Origin: Erwinia billingiae Eb661
GTDB lineage: Bacteria; Pseudomonadota; Gammaproteobacteria; Enterobacterales; Enterobacteriaceae
Assembly (NCBI RefSeq): GCF_000196615.1
Contig: NC_014305.1
Span: forward strand, 105,779-169,778
DNA length: 64,000 nt
Direction: 5' to 3'
Part shown: one piece after another, positions 16,634-24,969 of the stretch
How positions within the stretch are numbered: the stretch's first letter is position 1
Layout of the letters: each line of letters opens with the position of its first letter
The notes under the pieces: generated by a model
The model's input: only the letters and a program-made list of their open reading frames with translations
The model's database searches: none
Told to the model about the DNA's origin: nothing
Program-made: the position numbers and the translations under genes

Positions 16634-17314
16634 ATGTCCCGTTTCATCCAGGGTGACTGTATTCAGATTATGTCCGGCTTTCCGGACAGGGCCGTTGATT
16701 TCATTTTGACCGATCCACCGTACCTGGTCGGATTCCGCGACCGTTCCGGGCGCACCATTGCCGGCGACAAAACCGACGAGTGGCTGCAACCCGCCTGCCA
16801 TGAGATGTACCGCGTGCTTAAAAACGATTCCCTGATGGTCAGTTTTTACGGCTGGAACCGGGCTGACCGCTTTATCAGCGCCTGGACCGCCGCCGGCTTT
16901 CGCATCGTCGGACACTTTGTGTTTACCAAGACCTACGCCTCTAAATCCGCCTACGTTGGCTACACGCATGAGTGCGCCTACGTGCTGGCAAAGGGCCGTC
17001 CGCGCCTGCCGGAAAAGCCGCTGCCGGATGTGCAGGGCTGGAAGTACACCGGCAACCGACATCATCCGACCGAAAAACCCGTCACCAGCCTGCAACCCCT
17101 GATCGAGTCCTTCACACATCCGGGCGCTATCGTACTCGATCCCTTTGCAGGTTCCGGCTCATCCTGCGTCGCGGCGCTCCAGTCCGGGCGCCGGTACATT
17201 GGTATCGAGCTGATGGAAAAATACCATCGTGCCGGTCAGCAACGCCTTGCCGCCGTGCAGCGTTCCATGCTGCAACCTGCCGCCAACGGCGACTGGCTGC
17301 CGGAGGCCGCGTAA
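16634..17314 (+). CDS. Orphan plasmid DNA methyltransferase (N4/N6 adenine-cytosine type)
   Basis: 226 residues from ATG 16634, preceded by GAGGAG; the longer open frame upstream runs through the repeat module and is not used. Catalytic motif IV is DPPY at residues 27-30, and the AdoMet-binding motif I (DPFAGSGS) is at 169-176. This IV-before-I order is that of beta-class methylases. HPTEKP lies between. No restriction enzyme adjoins it, so it probably protects incoming plasmid DNA or alters host methylation. Similar genes are standard in IncF leading regions. Confidence 0.9.
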   Translation: MSRFIQGDCIQIMSGFPDRAVDFILTDPPYLVGFRDRSGRTIAGDKTDEWLQPACHEMYRVLKNDSLMVSFYGWNRADRFISAWTAAGFRIVGHFVFTKTYASKSAYVGYTHECAYVLAKGRPRLPEKPLPDVQGWKYTGNRHHPTEKPVTSLQPLIESFTHPGAIVLDPFAGSGSSCVAALQSGRRYIGIELMEKYHRAGQQRLAAVQRSMLQPAANGDWLPEAA

Positions 17315-17533
17315 TGAACTATGCCGGATATGAAGAACTCCGCGCCGACGTGGCGGCGCTTTCAAATGAAATGTGTGATTTGCGGACCCGGCTGAACGGG
17401 CTGGAATCGGGCTGGCGATGGGATTCCGACTCTGCCCGAACGGCTGGCGCGGCAGACGGTATGCCGCATCAACGCGCTGTTTCTTGAAGCCTACAAAGAA
17501 GTGCTGGCGCTGGACGCCGCCTTTCAGGACTGA
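17314..17533 (+). pseudogene. Small leading-region gene with apparent frameshift
   Basis: ATG 17314 overlaps the methylase stop (TAATGA) and reads MNYAGYEELRADVAALSNEM then LRTRLNGLESG, a coiled-coil-like start. That frame ends with uncharacteristic sequence at 17487. One frame over, from about 17425, GIPTLPERLARQTVCRIN and LFLEAYKEVLALDAAFQD run to TGA 17531-17533 and look coding. A one-base change near 17400-17425 joining both halves into about 72 codons is the simplest reading. Function unknown. Confidence 0.55.
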
Positions 17534-17582
17534 CCTCACGCGGCCGGGGAACCCCGGCCACAACAATACTGACGGAGTAAAC

Positions 17583-17993
17583 ATGATGTACGGAACCCGA
17601 AAAGAAGTGACCCGCCTGATAAAGCGCGCCTTTGGCGGTGAGGAAAAGCTGGCGCTGCTGGTCTGGACGGAACAGGACGTGATGGCGCAGGCGGAGGACA
17701 TGACGGCGCAGGAGGCCGACGCGATTTTGTGTGCGATAGGTAACGCCGGACTGTACGGCCATATGGACGAGGGCATTTCGTCACGCACGGTGCGGGAACT
17801 GCTGGCCGGGCTGCGGTCAGGCCGCAAGACGGTGACACTGGACGCCGGCCTGCTGGCACGCGTGATGCGAACGGCCGAGCATGCCCTGAATGCTGAAGAC
17901 GGCGCGGCCTGGGATGCAGGCGCAGGCACGCCGCCGGCGGTCCGCGACGGGCTGGCCGATATTGCCCGCGTCCGGGCGCTGCTGGCCGCCTGA
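17583..17993 (+). CDS. DUF1380-family leading-region protein
   Basis: 136 residues starting MMYGTRKEVTRLIKRAFGGE. Homologues of the MYGT...L...W...D type are common in F-like leading regions and have no known function. It is a paralogue of the gene at 18815: both open MYGT, then have LxLLVW/LTLIIW followed by an acidic (E/D)DV. It is soluble, acidic and helical. ACGGAGTAAAC precedes the start. Confidence 0.75.
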   Translation: MMYGTRKEVTRLIKRAFGGEEKLALLVWTEQDVMAQAEDMTAQEADAILCAIGNAGLYGHMDEGISSRTVRELLAGLRSGRKTVTLDAGLLARVMRTAEHALNAEDGAAWDAGAGTPPAVRDGLADIARVRALLAA

Positions 17994-18000
17994 CGGAAGA

Positions 18001-18025
18001 CTCACGCCGCCCCGCGCGGCGTGAG
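18001..18025. terminator. Hairpin after the DUF1380-like gene
   Basis: CTCACGCCGC, five bases, then GCGGCGTGAG form a perfect 10-bp stem 5 bp after the stop. No U-run follows, so it may be a terminator with poor release or one more folded element of the leading region. Confidence 0.45.
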
Positions 18026-18153
18026 GGTTGAGATCAGAAATGATGATGTCGCTTCGCTCAGCTGCTGACCGGCTCCTGTCTGACGCCAGGAACCTTGTGG
18101 AAGTAAACTCTGCCGGCCACGTCGTTGTGAGGGCTCACGCCGTGCCCGAACCT

Positions 18154-18307
18154 TAGCCGGGCCGCTGCGCTCGCAAGAGTACGCTTCGCCGTCTCCTCAC
18201 CCGTTCGCAGCCTTGACGGGCATTCAGCCCGCAAAGGCTTTGCGCTGCGGCCTGCGGTGACGCTCCTGCGCTCTCCACTTTTCGCCCGTCTCTGGTGTGG
18301 TCACGGC
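18154..18307 (+). promoter_or_regulatory. Leading-region hairpin module, copy II
   Basis: Second copy of the repeat: TAGCCGGGCCGC, then GCTCGCAAGAGTACGCTTCG, GCTGCGGCCTGCGGTGACGC, and the GCCCGTCT...GTCACGGC end. As in copy I, TGTCGCTTCGCT lies upstream (18047). It ends 40 bp before the ArdB/KlcA-like start, where early expression in the recipient would be useful. Confidence 0.55.
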
Positions 18308-18347
18308 GCAAGCCCGCGCTGATAACCCTGTTAATACCGGAGAAGCT

Positions 18348-18773
18348 ATGAACACACAGACCCCTGCCGCCTTCCACGTCGATCGCTACGTGAAGATGCG
18401 CTTTCTTCCGATGCTGTTTTCCCACGATTACGTGCGCGCGGAGCACAACGTTTTTCTGTATGCCAGCCGTTTCCTGTCGGGGTATGACGGGTGCGAGTGG
18501 GAGTTTATCGTGCTGAAGAAAGGCGGGGGCTTCATGCAGCCGTGCGCGGCGGAGTGGCACTTTGTCAGTCCCGATAACGGCGCAGACCTGGCGCTGTCTG
18601 CCGAAGCGGCGGGGCTGGTGATCACCGCGCTGGTGCTTAACCACCGCAGCTGGATGTACGACCGCCACGACGAGCCGGAACTCTGTGAGCACTACTGCCA
18701 GCGCTTTCGCCAGTTGCTGGCCTATGCCGAAACCCATTGTGAAGCGGCCGCGATTTTCCGCGCGCTGGACTGA
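18348..18773 (+). CDS. klcA: ArdB/KlcA-family antirestriction protein
   Basis: 141 residues from ATG 18348 (CCGGAGAAGCT before it). The family pattern is clear: RYVKMRFLPMLFSHDYVRAE, then FLSGYDGCEWEFIVLKKGG, FMQPCAAEWHFV and LSAEAAGLVITALVLNH. ArdB/KlcA proteins reduce type I restriction in the recipient without being DNA mimics. The place in the leading region, right after a putative single-strand promoter, suits protection of newly entered DNA. Confidence 0.88.
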   Translation: MNTQTPAAFHVDRYVKMRFLPMLFSHDYVRAEHNVFLYASRFLSGYDGCEWEFIVLKKGGGFMQPCAAEWHFVSPDNGADLALSAEAAGLVITALVLNHRSWMYDRHDEPELCEHYCQRFRQLLAYAETHCEAAAIFRALD

Positions 18774-18814
18774 CAACAGCGGGGCGGCGGTGCCGCCCCT
18801 AAAAGGAGAGGAAG

Positions 18815-19225
18815 ATGTACGGAACCGTAAACGAACTGGCTGCCAGGCTGCTGCGTGACTATCCCGCTGACGAGATGCTGACGCTGATTATCTGGTCCAG
18901 GGAGGATGTGCGCGACTTCGTCGCAGACCTGATGCTGACAGAAGAGGAAGCAGGGCGAATACTCGCAGACATCGACAACCTGCATGAAACCCACGAATGC
19001 GGCGTGGGGGAGGTCACCGTCAGAATAATGGCGGAAAATATGCGGGAGGAAGCAAGGGCGCTGCGGGACGTAACCGTCCCCGCGCACGCGCTGGAAAACG
19101 TGGTCAGACTGGCTGCTGAATTTCTGCGCATGGCAGAAATTGAGTGCGGCGAGGGGGCGGCGAAAAGGTTATACGAGCAGGGGCCTGATGCCGTGGCGAA
19201 AATCCGCAGGGCGCTGGAGGGATAA
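18815..19225 (+). CDS. DUF1380-family leading-region protein, second paralogue
   Basis: 136 residues (MYGTVNELAARLLRDYPADE, then MLTLIIWSREDVRDFVADLM). AGGAGAGGAAG precedes ATG 18815 closely. It has the same length and N-terminal pattern as the 17583 protein, so the two arose by duplication or shared acquisition. It follows klcA by 41 bp and is probably co-transcribed. Function unknown. Confidence 0.75.
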   Translation: MYGTVNELAARLLRDYPADEMLTLIIWSREDVRDFVADLMLTEEEAGRILADIDNLHETHECGVGEVTVRIMAENMREEARALRDVTVPAHALENVVRLAAEFLRMAEIECGEGAAKRLYEQGPDAVAKIRRALEG

Positions 19226-19273
19226 GGTAAGGGGCAGGGAGGCCCCGGAGCACCTTCCGGCATCGAGAAAACC

Positions 19274-19331
19274 GGGCGCCGCGTGGCGCCCACGCCCTGA
19301 AAGGGTCCGCCTGCGGCGGACTAATCAGGCA
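19274..19331. repeat. Two adjacent strong hairpins
   Basis: GGGCGCC-GCGT-GGCGCCC (19274-19291) and GTCCGCC-TGC-GGCGGAC (19315-19331) are perfect 7-bp stems after the DUF1380-like stop. The second may terminate the klcA transcript, although no T-run follows. Confidence 0.55.
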
Positions 19332-19660
19332 GTGGCTAATTTAATGCAAGAAAGATGTTAATGTACCAAATTTATTTAGGTGTAATTTAAGTTAAAGTAA
19401 AAGGGTGAAGTATTTTATTTAGGCGTGTTGCTAATTGTTTTTTAATGGTTTGAATCCGTTAATTTGTAGATTTAATATATTTATATCTAATTTGATTTTG
19501 GGTTTTTATATCCTAATGCATTGATATATCGATTTGGTCAGTTTTATATGTGGGGTCATTGAATGTAGGGGTTTGTATTTAATCGTTATTTTGATGTGTT
19601 TTAGTTGATTTTTTTGGTGGAGAGGATATGTGATATTTTTTAATACTCCACTGGGCCCGC
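19332..19660. other. Cytosine-poor AT-rich island
   Basis: About 330 bp with very few C on the + strand but many T and G, sharply unlike the roughly 60% GC flanks. No gene is credible on either strand. The strand that enters the recipient is the complement and is therefore G-poor and A/C-rich, hence unlikely to fold. It may be a landing site for single-strand binding or priming proteins, or simply an acquired piece. Confidence 0.45.
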
Positions 19661-20250
19661 TGGAACCTAGGAAATGATTTCGTTAACTATGAATTTTATT
19701 TTTCCGGAATTATATATTTTCGCGTTGATATTATTCATAAATCGTTCAAAGACAGATGCAGCCTCCTGATTATTCAGTTCCGGGAACCCGGCCCCCTTCG
19801 GCTCCCCGTCCGTGCCGGCCTGGTCGTCGAGCCCTACTCCGCTAACCGGCAGGCCGGTAAGCTCCGCCGAACCGCAAAGGGCCGCGTTTCGGGCCTGCCG
19901 GCTAGGGTCTGATGGCAACGTCAGGGGCAACCCCCGCAGCCAGCCACGGGCTGGCGCATATCACTGGCCGCGTTGCGGCCGCTGAGGACCGTCCGGCGTG
20001 TGCCGTCCGGGGCTGCCCCACGTTCGTCACCACCGTGGTGATGTTCTCCTGAGTTCCTCCGCCGCGCAGAAACCTGCCACACGGGGGCCGCCGTTCAAGG
20101 GTCGCTGACGCTAAACGCCGGCGCCCGGTCCCTGCGGGCTGCGGCCTTGTCGTTTCCCCCTGACCGCCGTCCTTTCCCGCGCGGCCGTTCTGCCTGTTGC
20201 GGCGAAGGATCTCAAAGAATCATCACTTACAACACAGCAGGAGAAGCAAC
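19661..20250 (+). promoter_or_regulatory. Leader of the parB-like gene with twin-hairpin repeat
   Basis: GC-rich and non-coding. Within it, 19928-19989 is nearly identical to 23378-23441. Both contain GCCAGCC/GGCTGGC and GGCCGC/GCGGCC perfect hairpins side by side, then CCGCTGAGGAC. Further dyads (ACCACCGTGGT near 20029, CCGGCAGGCCGG near 19849) follow. It lies upstream of a leading gene, so it is another candidate for a folded single-strand promoter. Confidence 0.5.
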
Positions 20251-22254
20251 ATGGCACAGCAGAACGTCAACACCGCAGCAAAAGAAACTCAAGAATCATC
20301 AGCGCCGAAAACCAGAAAACGCACGGCTAAAAGCGAAGCCGGTAAAACGGCTGGCGTGGAGAAGGTGCTGCAGGCCGCCACCCTGGTGAGTGCGCCGCTG
20401 TCCCGACTGGAGCTGTCACCCCATCAGGCCCGCAGACGTAAGCACGCTGACGACCATATTCGCGGCCTGGCCGATAGCATCAGCGGCGTGGGACTGCTGC
20501 AGAACCTCGTCGGACATGAAATGGCAGGCGGGCAGATTGGAATTGCCGCCGGTGGCGGTCGCCTGCTGGCGCTGCAGCTGCTGCAGGGGGAGGGGCGATG
20601 GCAGGATGACCGTGCGGTGCCGGTACTGATCGTCCCTGAAAACATGGCGAAAGCCGTCTCGCTGACCGAGAACGGCCGCCGCTGCGATATGCATCCCGCC
20701 GAACAGATTGCAGGGTTCCGCAGCATGGCCGAAGACGGCAACACCCCGGCGCAGATTGCCGACCTGATGGGCTACAGCACCCGCCACGTTGAGCGCTGCC
20801 TGCGGCTGGCAAACCTTGCCCCGTCACTGCTCTGCCTGCTCTCAGAGGACCGTATCACGCTCGACCACTGCCAGGCGCTGGCGCTGGCCGATTCCCACGA
20901 ACGTCAGGAGCAGGTCTGGGAAATCGCCGTCAGCAGCTGCTATGCGACCCCCACGCCGCAGCGCCTTCGCGCTCTGGTGACGGAGAGTGAAGTCAGCATT
21001 GCGGACAGCGACCTGTTTTGCTTTACCGGCGCGGAGGGCGTGGCCGCCGTGGGCGGCGAGGTGCGCCGCGACCTGTTCAGCGACGAGGACGGCGGCTTTG
21101 TGGATGCGCTGACGCTGGAGCGGGCCGCACTGGCGAAGCTCTCCGGCATCGCGGCAGACGTGGCCGCGCGTGAGGGATGGGCGTGGAGCGAGGCCAGGCT
21201 GACGCCCGTCGCCAGCTGGGGAGAGGACGCGCGTCTTTTCCGGCGCTACCCGGTGCCGGAGCCTGTCTACACGCCGCAGCAGGCTGAAAGGCTTGAGCAG
21301 CTGGACACCCTTATTCAGGAAGCCGGAGAAGAAGAGTATGCCGCCCTGGATGCCGAACTGGCAGCACTGCATGATGCCGGTGAGGCCGCCGACTGGATTG
21401 ATGACGTCCGCGCCGCAGGCGGCGTGGTGGCCTCGCTTGACGATGGCGTGCTGACCCTGCAGCGCGGCCTGCTGCGCATCACGGAGGAAGAACGCGCAGC
21501 CGCCGAAGCCCGCCAGGCGGCTCAGGTCGTGACGGTGAAGAAAGAACCCGCTGAGGCAGACGCCTTTTCCGCCACGCTGGTTAAAGAGCTGTCCTGCGAA
21601 CGGACGCTGGCCGTGCAGGCCGCGCTCTGCACCCGTGCGGATATCGCGGTCACGCTGATGACCTGGCACCTGGCGCGGAAAGTGTTCAGCGGTTCATACC
21701 GCTATAACGACCCGTCACGCGTTCAGCTGAATGACAACCAGTCGGTGCTCAGCGCCTGCTCAGGCTCCGGGGAGGCCGGGAAAGCGTACCGCTTCCTGAT
21801 GGAGGAAAAGGGCCGCTGGCAGCTGAGGCTTCCCACCGGCTGGGATGAGGATATGGGCTGGCTGCTTGCGTGGAAAGAGGAAGACCGTACCGCACTGCTG
21901 GGCTTCCTGTCGGCCCTGTCCGTGGACGGCATTCAGGAACGCCTGTACGGCAGTACGCGCACTAGCGCCCTGGATGGACTGGAAACCGCCATGGGGTTTG
22001 ACCTTTACGCGTGGTGGCAGCCAACGGCTGAAAACTATTTCGGGCGCATCAGCAGGCCGCTCATCTGCGCCGCGCTGACGGATGCGGGGCTGACCGGAAA
22101 GGCCAGCGACGCGGCGAAGATGAAGAAAGGGGATGCGGCAGAGCTGGCCGCTGACGAACTGGCCGCCCGCCGCTGGCTGCCGTCCTGGATGATGCCGGTT
22201 ACAGGCCCGGAAGCGGGTACGGCCGCGACGGATGATGTCTCCGACGCCGCCTGA
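20251..22254 (+). CDS. ParB/Spo0J-domain leading-region protein
   Basis: 667 residues from ATG 20251 (CAGGAGAAGC before it). The ParB N-terminal domain is at about 45-140, with [14 protein letters not shown] and [19 protein letters not shown] helix-turn-helix follows near 155-200 ([20 protein letters not shown]). The large C-terminal part is unassigned. F and other IncF leading regions carry a similar ORF of about 650 residues, distinct from true partition ParB, and here partition is already supplied by parFG. A DNA-modifying, nuclease or transfer-establishment role is possible; none is proven. Confidence 0.85.
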   Translation: MAQQNVNTAAKETQESSAPKTRKRTAKSEAGKTAGVEKVLQAATLVSAPLSRLELSPHQARRRKHADDHIRGLADSISGVGLLQNLVGHEMAGGQIGIAAGGGRLLALQLLQGEGRWQDDRAVPVLIVPENMAKAVSLTENGRRCDMHPAEQIAGFRSMAEDGNTPAQIADLMGYSTRHVERCLRLANLAPSLLCLLSEDRITLDHCQALALADSHERQEQVWEIAVSSCYATPTPQRLRALVTESEVSIADSDLFCFTGAEGVAAVGGEVRRDLFSDEDGGFVDALTLERAALAKLSGIAADVAAREGWAWSEARLTPVASWGEDARLFRRYPVPEPVYTPQQAERLEQLDTLIQEAGEEEYAALDAELAALHDAGEAADWIDDVRAAGGVVASLDDGVLTLQRGLLRITEEERAAAEARQAAQVVTVKKEPAEADAFSATLVKELSCERTLAVQAALCTRADIAVTLMTWHLARKVFSGSYRYNDPSRVQLNDNQSVLSACSGSGEAGKAYRFLMEEKGRWQLRLPTGWDEDMGWLLAWKEEDRTALLGFLSALSVDGIQERLYGSTRTSALDGLETAMGFDLYAWWQPTAENYFGRISRPLICAALTDAGLTGKASDAAKMKKGDAAELAADELAARRWLPSWMMPVTGPEAGTAATDDVSDAA

Positions 22255-22306
22255 TAACGCCTGGCCGCCCCGCTGCGGGGCGGCATCACCCATTAAAGGA
22301 GCCACT

Positions 22307-23032
22307 ATGAGCCACATTCCCCGCCATCTCTCGCTTGTTCCGGCCTGTCCGTACCGTCAGGCCGTTGCCGCCGCCACTGCAGAGGTGGTGAAACGCCAGC
22401 AGGGGCGCGCCCTCTCCGGCGACCACCCGTGGGCGAATGCCTTTCTCCGGCACTTCTGCGGGACGAAAACTATCCGATCCGGGCATCTGCGGCGCGTGGT
22501 GCCGGAATACTTGCCCCGCGACCGGCATGGCCCCGGCGCCGCCAGTTATCTGCGTGCGCTGGACGTGCTCATACGCACGCGGGGCGAGTGTTGCCCGCTG
22601 CCGCTGTCGTCACACACGGGACAGCTGCTGTTCCCGGAAAACCTGACACGAACCGCTGAACGTCAGATCCGGCGTGTGGAGCTGCGGGTGAACAAACGGT
22701 TATCACGGGAGGAGAGGGAGCGGGAACAGAAGCGCAGGCGCTACCAGAACCGGCTGGCCCAGGCGGAAATTGATCTCGCGTTTCACACCCCGTCAACGGT
22801 CAGCAGCTGGTACAGCCGCTGGCAGCACCAGGATTTGTATGAGGACGATTTGCAGTCGCGGGTGTACGCCTGGCTCAGGCGCTTCCCGTCCGGCCAGCAG
22901 GCTGATCCGATGGAATGGCACGGCGTGAAGCTGTGGCGTCAGATGCTGGAGATCAGCGACATGGCCGGGGAGTTGGCTCCAGACCAGCAGCTGGCCGACC
23001 GCATGGTGCTGCCTGACCGTCTGCCCGGATAA
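22307..23032 (+). CDS. psiA: PsiA-family protein (SOS-inhibition locus)
   Basis: 241 residues, close to F PsiA in length and layout. It has the VKRQQGRALSGDHPWANAFL start, then LRALDVLIRTRGECCPLPLS, NLTRTAERQIRRVELRVNKRL and RRRYQNRLAQAEIDLAFHTP. The latter segments align with the F PsiA pattern TxRQ...RLxR...RRHYQ...QAEIALAFHSP. In F psiA lies downstream of psiB, whose product inhibits RecA; the role of PsiA itself is unknown. No psiB is present between the parB-like gene and psiA. Confidence 0.82.
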   Translation: MSHIPRHLSLVPACPYRQAVAAATAEVVKRQQGRALSGDHPWANAFLRHFCGTKTIRSGHLRRVVPEYLPRDRHGPGAASYLRALDVLIRTRGECCPLPLSSHTGQLLFPENLTRTAERQIRRVELRVNKRLSREEREREQKRRRYQNRLAQAEIDLAFHTPSTVSSWYSRWQHQDLYEDDLQSRVYAWLRRFPSGQQADPMEWHGVKLWRQMLEISDMAGELAPDQQLADRMVLPDRLPG

Positions 23033-23377
23033 AAACCGTCGGCGTCTCAGTGAGCAGGGACGCGGATGAACCGGAGAGAACGGGCCACGGCCCTGGCGGG
23101 CCGGATAACGCCGCTGCTGACGCACCGGCCTTTCTCCAGCGTGTGTAGCATTACCCCTGCGTGATTCCTGGCTGTGTTATGGGATGTCTCTGGTTACTTG
23201 TCTTCAGGGGATACAGGTTTCGGAATAACATATTCATTCACTTTTTCATGCTCATCGTTTTATCGCCAGCCCGGGCGTCTGCCCCTTCGGGGCACCACGC
23301 TGTCATGCTGCGCACCGAGCCGGCAGGCCGTCTCTGCCCTTGCCCGTTCCGGGCCGGCGGGTTTCCATCGTCTGACG
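23033..23377. other. Non-coding GC-rich stretch after psiA
   Basis: A 32-codon frame (23066-23164, MNRRERATALAGRITPLL...) might be a mini-protein but lacks support. GCCCCTTCGGGGC near 23281 forms a hairpin. The rest leads into the next hairpin module. Confidence 0.3.
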
Positions 23378-23441
23378 CAACACCCCTGCAGCCAGCCGCG
23401 GGCTGGCGCATTTCACTGGCCGCGCTGCGGCCGCTGAGGAC
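23378..23441 (+). repeat. Twin-hairpin repeat, second copy
   Basis: Near-identical to 19928-19989: CAACACCCCTGCAGCCAGCC, then GCGGGCTGGCGCATTTCACT, GGCCGCGCTGCGGCC, GCTGAGGAC. Both perfect stems are retained although loop bases differ (GYT, RC), a sign that the folded structure is conserved. Confidence 0.75.
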
Positions 23442-23550
23442 GCCACGCCGTTCCGTCGCGTCGGGTGTGTTCATGCCCGTTTGTCAGTCCGGCTGCACAT
23501 CTCCCGGTAAGTCCGTTCGCGGAGGGCTGGTCGTAGCACCGCCATCCGTC

Positions 23551-23653
23551 TGCCCGCAAGGGTGCGCTTCGCCGTTCCTCGCCCGTTCGCACTCGCCTGC
23601 GGCTCCCTTGCGCTGCGGCCTGCGGTGACGCCCGTGCGTTCAGCCGTCTTTCG
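23551..23653 (+). promoter_or_regulatory. Leading-region hairpin module, copy III
   Basis: Shares with copies I and II the words GCAAGGGTGCGCTTCGCCG, CTCGCCCGTTCG and GCGCTGCGGCCTGCGGTGAC. It ends about 70 bp before the ORF at 23725. This third occurrence, again directly upstream of a + strand gene, supports a regulatory role. Confidence 0.55.
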
Positions 23654-23724
23654 TTGCTCCTTTGCCCTTCGCCGCGACTGAACTCAACGAAAGATGAACT
23701 GATAACCGAAGCGGGGAAACCAGC

Positions 23725-24024
23725 ATGAACACACATAACGTCAACGTCAAAACCGCCACGCCAGAATCTTCCAAAAGATGGGGTGAAACAAACCTGACGG
23801 AAGACCAGTTTTTCGACCTGTGCGAATACGTCTGCGCCAACGGGAAGTTCTGCGGCTGGTCGGGCGTGGACTGGCAGGAGCTGTCCCGCTATCAGGCCGT
23901 GGCTGAACCCGGCGACTGGCCGGAGGGGCTGACGCTGTATCTGGCGGATGGCTGGCCCGTCGCGGTGTACCAGTTTGACACCGGATACACGGTAATTGAG
24001 AAGGCACTACTGACCGCGCCCTGA
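23725..24024 (+). CDS. Hypothetical leading-region protein
   Basis: 99 residues, acidic and Trp-rich (LTEDQFFDLCEYVCANGKFC, then GWSGVDWQELSRY). GCGGGGAAACCAGC precedes ATG 23725. It is soluble, with no signal peptide. It is first in a run of small genes to 25281, following hairpin module III. The family is not recognised. Confidence 0.6.
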   Translation: MNTHNVNVKTATPESSKRWGETNLTEDQFFDLCEYVCANGKFCGWSGVDWQELSRYQAVAEPGDWPEGLTLYLADGWPVAVYQFDTGYTVIEKALLTAP

Positions 24025-24146
24025 GCGCTGAGGAGGGAAAACAGGAGACATCAGAAACGAAGAGGGCAGGGTTTCCCCTGCCCGTCCGAACCGGAAAACC
24101 CTGACAGGGGAATTTTCGGTTTCCAACAAACATCAAGGAACCACCC

Positions 24147-24395
24147 ATGAATATTGTCGAAGTCAGCATCATTGCACCCCCTGCCGGGGAAGTAAATAGC
24201 GGGAATGCCATGCGGCATACGCGCATCAGCCGGGAAGACGTGGTTGAACGGGATATTGCGCCGGAAATCCGCGCGCGCAGTCGCCACGTGGCGCACTGCG
24301 TGCAGAAGCGTCAGACCGTCCGGGTGCCCGCGATGCGCGTGAGCGAATGGGGCCAGTTTCTGCGTGGTCTTGAACTGAAGCGGGCGCTGGCCTGA
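24147..24395 (+). CDS. Hypothetical leading-region protein
   Basis: 82 residues, basic in the middle (RARSRHVAHCVQKRQTVRVP). The start ATG 24147 follows CAAGGAACCACCC. It lies in a row of small + strand leading genes and no membrane segment is seen. The family is not recognised. Confidence 0.55.
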   Translation: MNIVEVSIIAPPAGEVNSGNAMRHTRISREDVVERDIAPEIRARSRHVAHCVQKRQTVRVPAMRVSEWGQFLRGLELKRALA

Positions 24396-24433
24396 TAACG
24401 GAGGGCCGTCCCGTAAGGGGCGGCACAGGAACA

Positions 24434-24766
24434 ATGGAAAAAAATGAAAATGCGCTGCTCCGTTACATCATGCTGAGCACCGCCCACCTGAGCCATCAGG
24501 ATGCGCTGACGCTGGCTTACCTCAGCGATCCGATCGACAGCGCGGAAACCTGCACCCATGAATGGATCCACAGTACGGGTATGCATAACGGATTTATCAT
24601 CCGACTCACCGCCCGCTCTGACGCGCCGGGTGAGCTGCGCACGCGGGGTATTTCTGACGCGCTGTGCAGCACTCTCGAATTACTGTCCCGGTCGCTTAAC
24701 GTGTCGATGATCCATTTCGACCGTGATGCGGACGTGCTGACGGGCCTGCCCGTTTATGAAGGGTAA
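24434..24766 (+). CDS. Small leading-region protein, DUF5983-like
   Basis: 110 residues; AGGAACA precedes ATG 24434. The pattern YIMLSTAHLSHQDALTLAYL ... GISDALCSTLELL ... DRDADVLTGLPVYEG resembles small F-leading proteins grouped as DUF5983. It is paralogous to the protein at 24970, which has the same ending and the same opening order. Function unknown. Confidence 0.62.
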   Translation: MEKNENALLRYIMLSTAHLSHQDALTLAYLSDPIDSAETCTHEWIHSTGMHNGFIIRLTARSDAPGELRTRGISDALCSTLELLSRSLNVSMIHFDRDADVLTGLPVYEG

Positions 24767-24850
24767 ATAATATGAGGCGGGGCCGTCCGGCCCGCTGCAA
24801 AAAAATAACGCGGGCCTCCTGATACTGTGCCCTGAACAGGGATCACGGAG

Positions 24851-24885
24851 CCGTATTATCCGTCAGAAAATACCGGATAATACGG
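24851..24885. promoter_or_regulatory. Perfect 12-bp inverted repeat
   Basis: CCGTATTATCCG at 24851-24862 is exactly inverted at 24874-24885, separated by 11 bases, and lies 84 bp before ATG 24970. It could be an operator or, in single-stranded form, a stable hairpin of the leading strand. Confidence 0.6.
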
Positions 24886-24969
24886 AAATATTATCAGGGA
24901 ACAGGGAAGAACTTACCGCGACCTGAAAAAATGTGTCCCGGTCATAACCGGGAACGGGAGGATTGATTA

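Noticed and set aside
19667..19930. 87-codon minus frame
   Set aside because: Crosses from GC-rich repeat to AT-rich island with an abrupt composition change; no ribosome site.
20251..22254. Plasmid partition ParB
   Set aside because: No parA partner adjoins it, it is twice the size of partition ParB, and it lies in the leading region. Partition is served by parFG.
23066..23164. 32-codon frame after psiA
   Set aside because: Starts with a plausible ATG but is too short, lies in a GC-rich region and has no homologue that I recognise.
23161..23628. 155-codon + frame
   Set aside because: Runs through the two hairpin repeat modules, which recur elsewhere out of frame.
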